Source: Novosphingobium sp. BW1 (GTDB lineage: Bacteria > Pseudomonadota > Alphaproteobacteria > Sphingomonadales > Sphingomonadaceae). Taken from it: a stretch of DNA of 61,585 nt. The DNA is taken from positions 1 through 61,585 of the forward strand of contig NZ_VIRF01000064.1 in the NCBI RefSeq assembly GCF_008107685.1, in the 5' to 3' direction. The position numbers were made by a program, and so were the translations under genes. The notes beneath the pieces are model-generated. The model did no database searches. It was not told the origin of the DNA and saw only the letters and a program-made list of their open reading frames with translations. Shown here in pieces: positions 8,496-16,172 of the stretch; positions within the stretch are counted from its first letter, which is position 1, and each line of letters starts with the position of its first letter.

Positions 8496-10648
8496 CCGAT
8501 CTTGTGGCGCCGTACCCGGACATCGCCACGCCTCCCGAGGCCGATTTTGTCGACAGCCGCTTCACGGTTCCGGGCATGCGCTGCGCGGGCTGCATCGCCA
8601 AGGTCGAGCGCGGGCTGGGTGCCATCTCGGGTGTCGAAACTGCACGCGTCAACTTCTCGGCCAAGCGCGTGGCTGTCCATCACGCTTCCACGATCACCGA
8701 CGACGATCTGATCGGTGCGCTGCGCAAGCTTGGCTTCGAGGCCGAGCGCGCCGCCGACAATCCGCTCGGCCGCGATGATGGCGAACAGCGCCGATTGGCC
8801 AGGGCGCTCGCGGTTGCGGGCTTTGGCATGATGAACATCATGCTGCTTTCGGTCTCGGTCTGGTCGGGGGCGGACGCGATCACGCGCGACATGTTCCACT
8901 GGATCAGCGCGCTTATTGCGGTGCCGGTGATCGCCTATGCTGGACGCCCCTTCTTCGCCTCGGCCGCAATGGCGCTGCGCTATCGGCGTACCAACATGGA
9001 CGTGCCGATCAGCATTGGCGTTCTGCTCGCCACGGGCATGAGCCTGTATGAGACGCTGACCGGTGGCCTGCACGCCTATTTCGACGGCGCGGTGATGCTG
9101 CTCTTCTTCCTGCTCGCAGGTCGCGTGCTCGATGCAATGATGCGCAGCCGCGCGCGCTCGGGCATTGCCGCGCTGCTGGGCCGGATGGGCAAGGGCGCGC
9201 AGGTGCTGAACTCGGATGGTTCGACCCGCTACGTGGCCGCCGAAGAGCTTGCCCCCAACATGGTGATGCTGGTGGCCGCGGGCGAATCGCTCGCCGCTGA
9301 TGGCGTGATCGTGGAAGGGCGCACCCGCGTTGATTCCTCGATGCTGACGGGCGAAAGCGAGCCCCGCCCCGTGCTGGAGGGCGAGACCATCCATGCCGGG
9401 ATGATCAACCTGGGCGATCCGGTCCGGGTCAAGGTGACGGCTGCCGCGCAGGACACCGCGATTGCCGACATCGCGCGTCTTATGGACGAGGCCGGACAGT
9501 CGCGTTCGCGCTACGTGCGCATCGCCGACCGCGCCTCGCGCCTCTATGCGCCCGCCGTGCACAGCCTCGCCGCGCTCAGCTTTCTGGGCTGGTGGCTGGC
9601 GGGCGCAGGCGTCTACAAGGCGCTTCTCATCGCCGTCTCGGTGCTCATCATCACCTGCCCCTGCGCACTCGGGCTGGCCGTCCCCGCCGCGCAGGTCGTC
9701 GCCTCGGGCGCGCTCATGCGCCGTGGCCTTCTCATCAAGGACGGTTCCGCGCTCGAACGCCTGGCCGAGGTGGATCAGGTGCTGTTCGACAAGACCGGCA
9801 CGCTGACACTGGGGGAGCCGCGCCCGGTAGACCTGGGCGTGCTCGACCCGCAAGGCCGCAGCGTCGCGCTGGCGCTGGCGCAGGCGAGCCGCCATCCGCT
9901 TAGCCGGGGGCTTGCCAAGGCGCTGCGCGCCGCCGGTACCGAACCCGCCGTGCTCGACGGCATCAGCGAGGAAGCCGGACGGGGCATGCAAGCGCGCTAC
10001 CAGGGGCGTGAAGTCGCCCTTTTACGCCCTGAATTCGAGGTTGGCGGACTTGCCGTTGACCTGCTCATAGATGGCATGCGCACGCGCCTTGCCTTCTCCG
10101 ATCCGCTGCGGCCTGACGTGCGTGAAACGCTCTCGGATCTTTCCGGGCAGGGCGTCACGGCGGCGATCATTTCGGGTGACCGCGAGGCCTCCGTCGGCGC
10201 TGTTGCCGAGGACCTCAAGCTCTTTGCCACCCACTCCATGAAGCCGGCCGGAAAGCTCGCGCTGCTTGAGCGGCTGAAGGGCGCTGGGCACTTCCCGCTG
10301 ATGGTCGGCGATGGTCTCAACGACGGGCCTGCCCTTGCCGGAGCGCATGTCTCCCTTGCGCCGGGCGGGGCCAGCGACGTCAGCCAGCAGGCGGCTGACG
10401 CGGTCTTCGTGGGGGAACGCCTGATGCCGGTCGCACTGGCGCTGCGCGTGGCGCGCCGGACCATGGCCATCGTTCGCCAGAACTTCGCCATGGCCGCGAT
10501 CTACAACGTCTTTGCCGTGCCGCTCGCGATCCTGGGGCACGTGACGCCGCTCGTCGCCGCGATTGCGATGTCGGGCAGCTCGCTCGTCGTCGTCGGCAAT
10601 TCCTTGCGTCTGGCCCGCGCGGCAGGCCGGGCGAACGAGCAGGCGTAA
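8492..10648 (+). CDS. ccoI: Copper-translocating P-type ATPase for cbb3 assembly (CcoI/FixI)
   Basis: This P1B ATPase exports Cu+ to the periplasm for the CuB centre of cbb3 oxidase. The 718-residue protein has an N-terminal heavy-metal domain with CAGC (C31, C34). It also has the actuator TGES (286-289), the membrane CPC motif (389-391), the phosphorylated D433 in DKTGTLT, and the hinge GDGLNDGPAL. All catalytic motifs are intact. It starts with GTG, overlapping ccoH (GTGA). Location and the FixI-type N-terminus favour CcoI over the housekeeping CopA exporter. Confidence 0.95.
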   Translation: MTDLVAPYPDIATPPEADFVDSRFTVPGMRCAGCIAKVERGLGAISGVETARVNFSAKRVAVHHASTITDDDLIGALRKLGFEAERAADNPLGRDDGEQRRLARALAVAGFGMMNIMLLSVSVWSGADAITRDMFHWISALIAVPVIAYAGRPFFASAAMALRYRRTNMDVPISIGVLLATGMSLYETLTGGLHAYFDGAVMLLFFLLAGRVLDAMMRSRARSGIAALLGRMGKGAQVLNSDGSTRYVAAEELAPNMVMLVAAGESLAADGVIVEGRTRVDSSMLTGESEPRPVLEGETIHAGMINLGDPVRVKVTAAAQDTAIADIARLMDEAGQSRSRYVRIADRASRLYAPAVHSLAALSFLGWWLAGAGVYKALLIAVSVLIITCPCALGLAVPAAQVVASGALMRRGLLIKDGSALERLAEVDQVLFDKTGTLTLGEPRPVDLGVLDPQGRSVALALAQASRHPLSRGLAKALRAAGTEPAVLDGISEEAGRGMQARYQGREVALLRPEFEVGGLAVDLLIDGMRTRLAFSDPLRPDVRETLSDLSGQGVTAAIISGDREASVGAVAEDLKLFATHSMKPAGKLALLERLKGAGHFPLMVGDGLNDGPALAGAHVSLAPGGASDVSQQAADAVFVGERLMPVALALRVARRTMAIVRQNFAMAAIYNVFAVPLAILGHVTPLVAAIAMSGSSLVVVGNSLRLARAAGRANEQA

Positions 10649-10659
10649 GCGCGCGAACC

Positions 10660-10827
10660 ATGACGATACTCGGGTTTCTGATTCCGCTCGCCCTCATCAT
10701 GGGGCTCGTCGGTCTGGTCGGCTTTTTCTGGGCGATGAAGAGCGGCCAGTTCGAGGACCTCGATGGGGCGGCCAACCGCATCCTCATCGACGAAGAGGAG
10801 GACAGCGACGACGACGCGATGGGGTGA
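10660..10827 (+). CDS. ccoS: cbb3 oxidase assembly protein CcoS
   Basis: This 55-residue single-helix protein begins MTILGFLIPLALIMGLVGLV, continues FFWAMKSGQFEDLDG and has an acidic tail. The WAxxxGQFEDLDGPA-type motif is diagnostic of CcoS, which is needed for haem/copper insertion into cbb3 oxidase. It lies 11 bp after ccoI and completes ccoGHIS. Confidence 0.95.
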   Translation: MTILGFLIPLALIMGLVGLVGFFWAMKSGQFEDLDGAANRILIDEEEDSDDDAMG

Positions 10828-10884
10828 GGGAAACGCCCCTTAGCGGCCCTCCAGGCATCCCCTGTGCGATCTTGTCGACGTGGC

Positions 10885-10898
10885 TTGATCAATCGCAA
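10885..10898. promoter_or_regulatory. FNR-like box upstream of hemN
   Basis: TTGATCAATCGCAA matches TTGAT-N4-ATCAA at 8 of 10 half-site positions. CCAAGG begins 22 bp after it, exactly as at ccoN and cydA. A class II geometry would start transcription at about 10933, one base before the preferred hemN ATG. Confidence 0.7.
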
Positions 10899-10933
10899 TG
10901 AAGCGCCCGGTGGGATCGCCCAAGGTCCCCTGC

Positions 10934-12247
10934 ATGTGGACATATCACCCCGATCTGCTGGCGGTCCCGGTACCGCGCTACACGAGCTTCCCGACCGCGG
11001 CCGAATTCGGCGACGAGGTGGGCGAAGGCGATTTCGTTCAGGCTCTCGCCGACGTATGCGGGGACATATCGCTCTACGTGCATATCCCGTTCTGCGAGAA
11101 GATCTGCTGGTACTGCGGGTGCAACACAAGCGCGGCCAATAAGGCCGAGCGCGTGGCAAGCTACCTCGATGCCCTCAACCACGAGATCGGCCTTGTCGCC
11201 GAGCGCGTTCCCAAGGAGGCAAAGATCTCGCGCATCGCCTTTGGCGGGGGCAGTCCCAACGGTATTTCGCCTATCGACTTCGTGCGCATCGTCGATACGC
11301 TGATCGTCCATTTCGGGGTGACGAACCCGGTCATGTCGATCGAGCTGGACCCGCGCACGCTGGGCTCGGAATGGGCTTCGGTGATCGGGGCCATTGGCAT
11401 CGATCGTGGGAGCCTTGGCGTGCAGACTTTCGCGCCGCATCTCCAGGAGGCCATCGGCCGCGTCCAGCCCACCGGCATGATCGAGAATTCGACCGCGATG
11501 CTGCGTGCGGCGGGGATCACCTCGCTCAATTTCGACCTGATGTACGGGCTGCCCGGACAGACCATGGCCGATCTCGACGATTCGCTTGAACAGACCGTGG
11601 CGCTGGGTGCAGACCGCATCGCCCTGTTCGGCTACGCCCACGTCCCGCACATGATCCCGCGCCAGCGCAAGATCGACGCAAGCGACCTGCCCGATGCCAA
11701 GGCGCGCTTCGCTATGGCCGCGCATGGCTATTCGTTCCTGCTCGATGCGGGTTATGTGCCGGTTGGCTTCGATCATTTCGCCCTGCCCGGCGACAGCCTC
11801 GCGCAGGCCATGCGCAACGGCACCTTGCGCCGTAACTTTCAGGGCTTCACCGAGGACCCGTCCGACGTGCTGCTGGGGCTCGGCGCGTCGGCGATCAGCG
11901 GTTTCCCGGGCCTCCTTGCCCAGAACGAAAAGAACACCGGGCGCTATCGCATGATGCTCTCGCAGGATCGGCTGCCGGTGAACCGGGGCATCGCGCGCAC
12001 GGCGCAGGACCAGCACCGAGGGGCGGTGATCGAGGCGCTCTTGTGCGGGGGCCGTGCACGAATCGACGAGACCCTGGGCGCGGAGGCCCTGCCGTTGCTG
12101 CGCCCCTATCTCGATGCGGACCTGTGTGAGATCGATGGCGAAGATCTCGTCATTCGACCGGGCGGCGTGGCGTATGCGCGCTCGATCGCGGCGCGTTTCG
12201 ATCCCTATCGCAAGGATTCGCTGCGGCGCTTCAGTTCCGCGGTTTGA
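10934..12247 (+). CDS. hemN: Oxygen-independent coproporphyrinogen III oxidase
   Basis: This radical-SAM enzyme converts coproporphyrinogen III to protoporphyrinogen IX without O2, supplying haem for the neighbouring oxidases. It has 437 residues from the ATG at 10934. The cluster motif CEKICWYC gives C54, C58 and C61. RYTSFPTA and the GGGSPN glycine motif are present. An earlier in-frame ATG at 10898 would put coding sequence on the FNR-like box and beyond the expected promoter, so 10934 (MWTYHPDLL, the usual alphaproteobacterial terminus) was chosen. Its 3' end overlaps the convergent pilZ-like gene by 17 bp. Confidence 0.95.
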   Translation: MWTYHPDLLAVPVPRYTSFPTAAEFGDEVGEGDFVQALADVCGDISLYVHIPFCEKICWYCGCNTSAANKAERVASYLDALNHEIGLVAERVPKEAKISRIAFGGGSPNGISPIDFVRIVDTLIVHFGVTNPVMSIELDPRTLGSEWASVIGAIGIDRGSLGVQTFAPHLQEAIGRVQPTGMIENSTAMLRAAGITSLNFDLMYGLPGQTMADLDDSLEQTVALGADRIALFGYAHVPHMIPRQRKIDASDLPDAKARFAMAAHGYSFLLDAGYVPVGFDHFALPGDSLAQAMRNGTLRRNFQGFTEDPSDVLLGLGASAISGFPGLLAQNEKNTGRYRMMLSQDRLPVNRGIARTAQDQHRGAVIEALLCGGRARIDETLGAEALPLLRPYLDADLCEIDGEDLVIRPGGVAYARSIAARFDPYRKDSLRRFSSAV

Positions 12248-12524
12248 GCGCGCCCTCGCGGGTGTCGAACTCGACCCCGAAGAGGTTGCCCTCGCGCCAG
12301 CGCACCAGGCCCCACAGTTCCTGACCGTCCTCCAGCCGGGCGCGCACGACGCTTTCGGCGGGCGGCGGTGTGCCGAGTGCGGCTGCGCTCAGCCCACGTG
12401 ACGAAATGTCGCGCACCATCACCTCGATCGGTTGGCCGTAGGCGTCGGTGAGCGCAAAGCGCGCACACTGGCGCAGTCGCCGTTCGCGTGGGGTCGGTGT
12501 CGGTCGAAAGCGGTCATGTCCCAT
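12231..12524 (-). CDS. PilZ domain protein
   Basis: This 97-residue protein consists mainly of a PilZ domain, a c-di-GMP-binding fold. The RxxxR part is seen in RPTPTPRERRLRQCARF, and the D/NxSxxG part in VRDISSRGLS. The domain ends near WGLVRWREGNLFGVEFD. Both binding motifs look intact. The ATG at 12524 (MGHDRFRP) was preferred to a longer frame from 12623. It is convergent with hemN. An FNR-type box lies 125 bp upstream and could control it, or alternatively a plus-strand small RNA. Its target process is unknown. Confidence 0.8.
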   Translation of the reverse strand: MGHDRFRPTPTPRERRLRQCARFALTDAYGQPIEVMVRDISSRGLSAAALGTPPPAESVVRARLEDGQELWGLVRWREGNLFGVEFDTREGALKPRN

Positions 12525-12648
12525 CCAAAACCAGAACGACGCACCGGAGCGCGAATTAAGGGCTCGGCGAAGAACTTGGCAAAGACCTTGGCATTTTCTC
12601 CACGCGTGAGCGTAGCGCGGCAAGAATTGTGATCAACGCAACTGCGAT

Positions 12649-12662
12649 TTGACCATGATCAA
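12649..12662. promoter_or_regulatory. FNR-type box in the pilZ-cydC gap
   Basis: TTGACCATGATCAA differs from the consensus only at the last base of the first half-site, as does the cydA box. An additional ATCAA half-site lies at 12632-12636. It could drive pilZ (minus) or a short plus-strand transcript ending at the terminator at 12757-12792. CCAAGG is not found at the conserved distance on either strand. Confidence 0.72.
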
Positions 12663-12696
12663 AGCCGGTTCCTGCCGCATCTGCGAGAAGAGAGTT

Positions 12697-12792
12697 GCCG
12701 GTCGCGCACCGCTGGCTGTCTCTGGCCCCGGTGCGAACCGCTTCTCCCCACCTTCGGGCGGCCCTACCTCGTGACGGGCCGCCTGTTTTTTT
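12697..12792 (+). ncRNA. Candidate FNR-linked small RNA (about 96 nt)
   Basis: The transcript is predicted, not recognised. An FNR-type box ends 35 bp before 12697, the class II distance. A strong intrinsic terminator with a T7 tail ends at 12792. No plus-strand gene lies between. The body carries a C-rich single-stranded candidate (CTTCTCCCCACC, 12741-12752) that could pair with ribosome-binding sites, as in other bacterial sRNAs. The -10 region is weak. A read-through hemN transcript, antisense to pilZ, could instead use the terminator. Confidence 0.38.
12757..12792 (+). terminator. Intrinsic terminator on plus strand, without an annotated gene
   Basis: A perfect 8-bp stem GGCGGCCC / GGGCCGCC (12757-12764, 12776-12783) is extended by one G-U and one C-G pair and followed by T7 at 12786-12792. 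The T-run is only on the plus strand, so it does not serve cydC (minus), whose stop is 20 bp away. Confidence 0.82.
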
Positions 12793-12811
12793 GTCCGCGC
12801 GGCGCCGGCTC

Positions 12812-14422
12812 TCAGGTGCGGGGCAGGGCTTCGATGGGCAGGCTGTGCTGCGCCAGCGAAAGCGGATGGGGGCGGTGGGAGACCAGCACCAAGCCCGTGT
12901 CCGTGCTTTCCAGCCATCCGCCAAGGCGGCGCACCAGTTCGCGCTCGGTCGCGCCGTCGAGCCCTTCTGTGGGTTCGTCGAGCAGCAGCCAGGGACGTCC
13001 GGCCAGGAGCGCGCGGGCAAGTGAGAGGCGCTTGCGTTCCCCGCCCGAAAGCGGTGCGCCGTCCTCGCCCAGCAGCGTGTCGAGGCCTGCGGGAAGCCGC
13101 GCGATCCTTTCGTCGAGACAGGCTGTGGCGAGCGCGGCGCGCATTGCGTCCTCGGTGATCCCGGGGCGGGCGAGGCGCAGGTTGTCGGCAATCGATCCGG
13201 CAAGCAAGGGCGCGTCCTGCGCGCTGAGCGCAAACTGGCCGCGCAAGGTATCCTCGGCGCATTCGGCAAGCGGCGCATCGTCGACCCAGATCGGGGCCGT
13301 GCTGGCGCGAAGCCCGGCCAGCGCCTCGAGCGCAAGAGTCTTGCCAGAGCCGGACGCTCCCAGCAGGGCGATATGGCTGCCGGGGGCAATGGCATGGGTC
13401 CCCAGCCGCAAGGGCGCGGCGAGGAAACGCTCGGACGGCGCTGCCGGCAAAGGCTGTTCTGCCAGGTCGAGCAGGCTTTCCAGGCGGCGCAGGCCTTCCT
13501 CGACACGGGCCTGGCGCAGCGCGGTGCGTGAGATCGCCGCGAGCGCTTCGATGGCCGCCGTGGCGGCGAGCAGGCCGAGCGCGGCAAGCGCGGGGCCGCC
13601 CGACGCGGTAGCAAGGACGGCGATGGCCGCCAGAGCGCCGTAGAAGAGCTGGAAGGCTGCAACACCCGCTTCGGCACGGAACAGCGTCCAGCGTGCGGCA
13701 TCAAGCCGTGTGATGGGCTCGGCCAGTTCGTCGAGGACCGTGTCGACAAGGCCATAAGCCGCGATCTCGGCGCGGGCCTGCGCCATGTCGACATAGCGGG
13801 CGCGCAGCTCTCCCAGGGCCTCGGCGGCGTCGTGTGCGGGGGCGGCGGTGAGGCGTCGCGACAGCGCGGTCACGGCGAAGGGAAAGATCACGAGCAGCCC
13901 CGCCAGCAGCAGCGCGGAAAGCCAGCCCGAAAGGGCGGCGAGGGCCACGCCAGCAAGGGCTGCGGCCAGGCTGCCGGGGCGCGTGGGCTGACGCACGATG
14001 AGGTCTTCAAGCGATTCGATATCGCCGATCAGCCGCGCGCTCGCCTCGCCCGCAGAGACATCGGGGGCATAGCGCGTGTCCTGTGCGGCAAGCAGGCGGA
14101 AGAGGCGGCTGCGCAGGTCCGCCATCGCGGTCAGCGCGGCCTTGTGGGAGAGCATCCGCTCGCCGTAGCGGCTGACCGTGCGCAGGATCGCAAGGAGGCG
14201 GATCGCCGCGCTCGGGATCAGGTAATTGAAGGTCTGTACGGCAAGGAGCCCGGAGGCGCCCGCGATGGCCGCGCCGGTCAGGAACCAGCCTGAAATGCCA
14301 AGCAGCAGCAGACCGCTCAGCGCCGCGACAATGGCTGACAGCGTGCCAAGGCGCAGCACGTGGCGGACAGGCGGCGTGGGTTTGGCCAGTTCGAACGGAT
14401 GCGAAAAAGCGGCGCGGCTCAC
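12812..14422 (-). CDS. cydC: Heterodimeric ABC exporter subunit CydC (cytochrome bd assembly)
   Basis: This is half of the CydDC thiol exporter needed to assemble cytochrome bd. The 536-residue protein has an N-terminal six-helix domain (GTLSAIVAALSGLLLLGISGWFLTGAAI is its first helix region) and a C-terminal ATPase. The ATPase has Walker A GASGSGKT, signature LSGGERKRLSLARALL and Walker B WLLLDEPTEGLD. Its start overlaps the cydD stop (ATGA), so the two are translationally coupled. cydABX is encoded divergently next door. Confidence 0.92.
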   Translation of the reverse strand: MSRAAFSHPFELAKPTPPVRHVLRLGTLSAIVAALSGLLLLGISGWFLTGAAIAGASGLLAVQTFNYLIPSAAIRLLAILRTVSRYGERMLSHKAALTAMADLRSRLFRLLAAQDTRYAPDVSAGEASARLIGDIESLEDLIVRQPTRPGSLAAALAGVALAALSGWLSALLLAGLLVIFPFAVTALSRRLTAAPAHDAAEALGELRARYVDMAQARAEIAAYGLVDTVLDELAEPITRLDAARWTLFRAEAGVAAFQLFYGALAAIAVLATASGGPALAALGLLAATAAIEALAAISRTALRQARVEEGLRRLESLLDLAEQPLPAAPSERFLAAPLRLGTHAIAPGSHIALLGASGSGKTLALEALAGLRASTAPIWVDDAPLAECAEDTLRGQFALSAQDAPLLAGSIADNLRLARPGITEDAMRAALATACLDERIARLPAGLDTLLGEDGAPLSGGERKRLSLARALLAGRPWLLLDEPTEGLDGATERELVRRLGGWLESTDTGLVLVSHRPHPLSLAQHSLPIEALPRT

Positions 14423-15975
14423 AGGGCGATCTCCTGCTGGGCAATGGCCCGGACGGCTTCATCGTGGGTGGCGACAAGGAGCGCCTTTTCGCGGCCAAGT
14501 TCCTGCAGCACGGCCACGATCTGGGCGGCGCTGGCGGCATCGAGGTCGGCGGTGGGCTCGTCGCACAGGAGGAGCGGGCGGCCTGAAAGCAGCGCGCGGG
14601 CCAGTCCGATACGGCGCCGCTCGCCGCCCGAGAGGCCCGACCCCTTGTGATCGATGACGAAGTCGAGCCCGCCGCGCGCTTCCAGCAGCGGACCCAGGCC
14701 GACCCGGCGGGCGGCGACCAGGACGGCGGCATCGCAGACTTCGGGCGCGGCAAGAGCGAGATTGCGGCGCAGCGTGCCGGGCAACAGCAGTGGGCGCTGC
14801 GCGGCCCAGGCCACGTCGGCGGGGTCGAGAGGATGTCCGGCAAAGGTCGTGATCCGGCCCGAGGTGGCCTCGATTTGCCCGGCGATGGCGGCCAGTGTGC
14901 TGGTCTTGCCGCTGCCTGAGGGGCCGCTCAAGGCCACGATGCCGGTGCGTGGCAGGCGCAGGTCGACAGGTCCGATGCAGACCGGCGGCCAGGTCAGGAT
15001 CAGTCCCTCGACAACGAGGCCGTCGAAAGGAGAGGGCGCTGCGCTGGACACTTCTTCCGCCTCCTCCTGCCCGGGCGCATAATCGGCCAGCGCGCTCTCA
15101 GCCGCCTCGCCCATCTGCTTCTCGTGGTAGGCGGCGGCAAGACGGCGCATGGGCAGGTAGACCTCGGGCGCCATCGCGAGCGCAAAGAAGGCGCGGCCCA
15201 GCGTCAGCGGCTCGGGCGGGGTGAAGGGCAAGAGGCCCAGCAGCGCGAAGCCGCAGTAGATGGCAACCAGTGCCACCGCGATGGCGGCGAAGAATTCGAG
15301 CACCGCGCTCGACAGGAAGGCCGCGCGCAGTACCGCGACGGTGCGCATCGCCACGCCATGGGTGGCGTCCTCGACCTGGCGGGCGATGCGTGCCTGCGCG
15401 CCGAAGTGGCGGATGAGAGGGAGGTGCCGGACCCGGTCGACGAAGAGTCCGGAGAGCGCGGCCAGGGCGTCGAGCTGGCGCTCCGAGGCCCGCCGCGCGG
15501 CGGTCCCGGCAAAGATCATGCCGACCACGAAGGGCAGCAGCGTCGCCAACAGGATGAGCGCGGAGAACCAGCTGGCCAGGGCGATGAGACTGATGGCCAA
15601 CAGCGGTCCGACCACGGCCGAGACGCGGGCCGGCTGGAAGCGCGCGCCGTGCTCTTCGATGGCCTGGACGTGATCGATGGCAAGCGCCGCGCTGGTTCCC
15701 GCGCTGACCGGGGCGGGCAGACGCCCGCCGAGCAGGCGCGACATCGCAGCGCGGCGCCAAGGGTTTGCAGCGATTTGCGCACCTGGCATTGCGTAATGGT
15801 GCACGAGTACCACGCTGGCCGCGCGCACAAGGGCGCCTCCTGCGAGGCATGCGAGCCATCCATCAAGGGCCGTGCGCGCCACAAGTGCTTCCACGCCGCC
15901 GGAAATTCCCCAGGAAAACAGGGCCGCACCGAGAATATCGAGGGCCCAGAACTGCCCGGCTCTTTTGGGTTTCAT
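14419..15975 (-). CDS. cydD: Heterodimeric ABC exporter subunit CydD (cytochrome bd assembly)
   Basis: This is the partner of CydC; the pair exports glutathione/cysteine to the periplasm. The 518-residue protein has an N-terminal transmembrane domain (first helix LDILGAALFSWGISGGVEALV) and an ATPase with Walker A GPSGSGKTS, signature LSGGERRRIGLARALL and Walker B LLLCDEPTADLD. The start lies at 15975, 197 bp from the divergent cydA. That gap contains an FNR box nearer to cydA, and whether it also controls cydDC is unclear. Confidence 0.92.
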   Translation of the reverse strand: MKPKRAGQFWALDILGAALFSWGISGGVEALVARTALDGWLACLAGGALVRAASVVLVHHYAMPGAQIAANPWRRAAMSRLLGGRLPAPVSAGTSAALAIDHVQAIEEHGARFQPARVSAVVGPLLAISLIALASWFSALILLATLLPFVVGMIFAGTAARRASERQLDALAALSGLFVDRVRHLPLIRHFGAQARIARQVEDATHGVAMRTVAVLRAAFLSSAVLEFFAAIAVALVAIYCGFALLGLLPFTPPEPLTLGRAFFALAMAPEVYLPMRRLAAAYHEKQMGEAAESALADYAPGQEEAEEVSSAAPSPFDGLVVEGLILTWPPVCIGPVDLRLPRTGIVALSGPSGSGKTSTLAAIAGQIEATSGRITTFAGHPLDPADVAWAAQRPLLLPGTLRRNLALAAPEVCDAAVLVAARRVGLGPLLEARGGLDFVIDHKGSGLSGGERRRIGLARALLSGRPLLLCDEPTADLDAASAAQIVAVLQELGREKALLVATHDEAVRAIAQQEIAL

Positions 15976-16089
15976 AAATAGGCAACTGTGTAAGTGATAT
16001 TGACTTGAGACCTGGCGAGGCCTAGGCGGGGGCTATTGAGTGCAAGCGCGTGACGCAAGTGCCGCGTGCCGGCACGCCGCTACTTGGGA

Positions 16090-16103
16090 TTGACTGCGAT
16101 CAA
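16090..16103. promoter_or_regulatory. FNR box upstream of cydA
   Basis: TTGACTGCGATCAA matches the FNR consensus at 9 of 10 half-site positions. It lies 69 bp before cydA. CCAAGG (16125-16130) begins 22 bp after the box. Here the hexamer is also half of a perfect inverted repeat, CCTTGG-CGCT-CCAAGG. Confidence 0.88.
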
Positions 16104-16172
16104 TGCCCGGAATGCCTTGGCGCTCCAAGGGGCTACGCACGGATCGCACCAAAATTGCAAAGGTGACCCCCC

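Noticed and set aside
8177..9991. Minus-strand frame of 604 codons opposite ccoI
   Set aside because: All P-type ATPase motifs are on the plus strand; the opposite frame has shadow-type composition.
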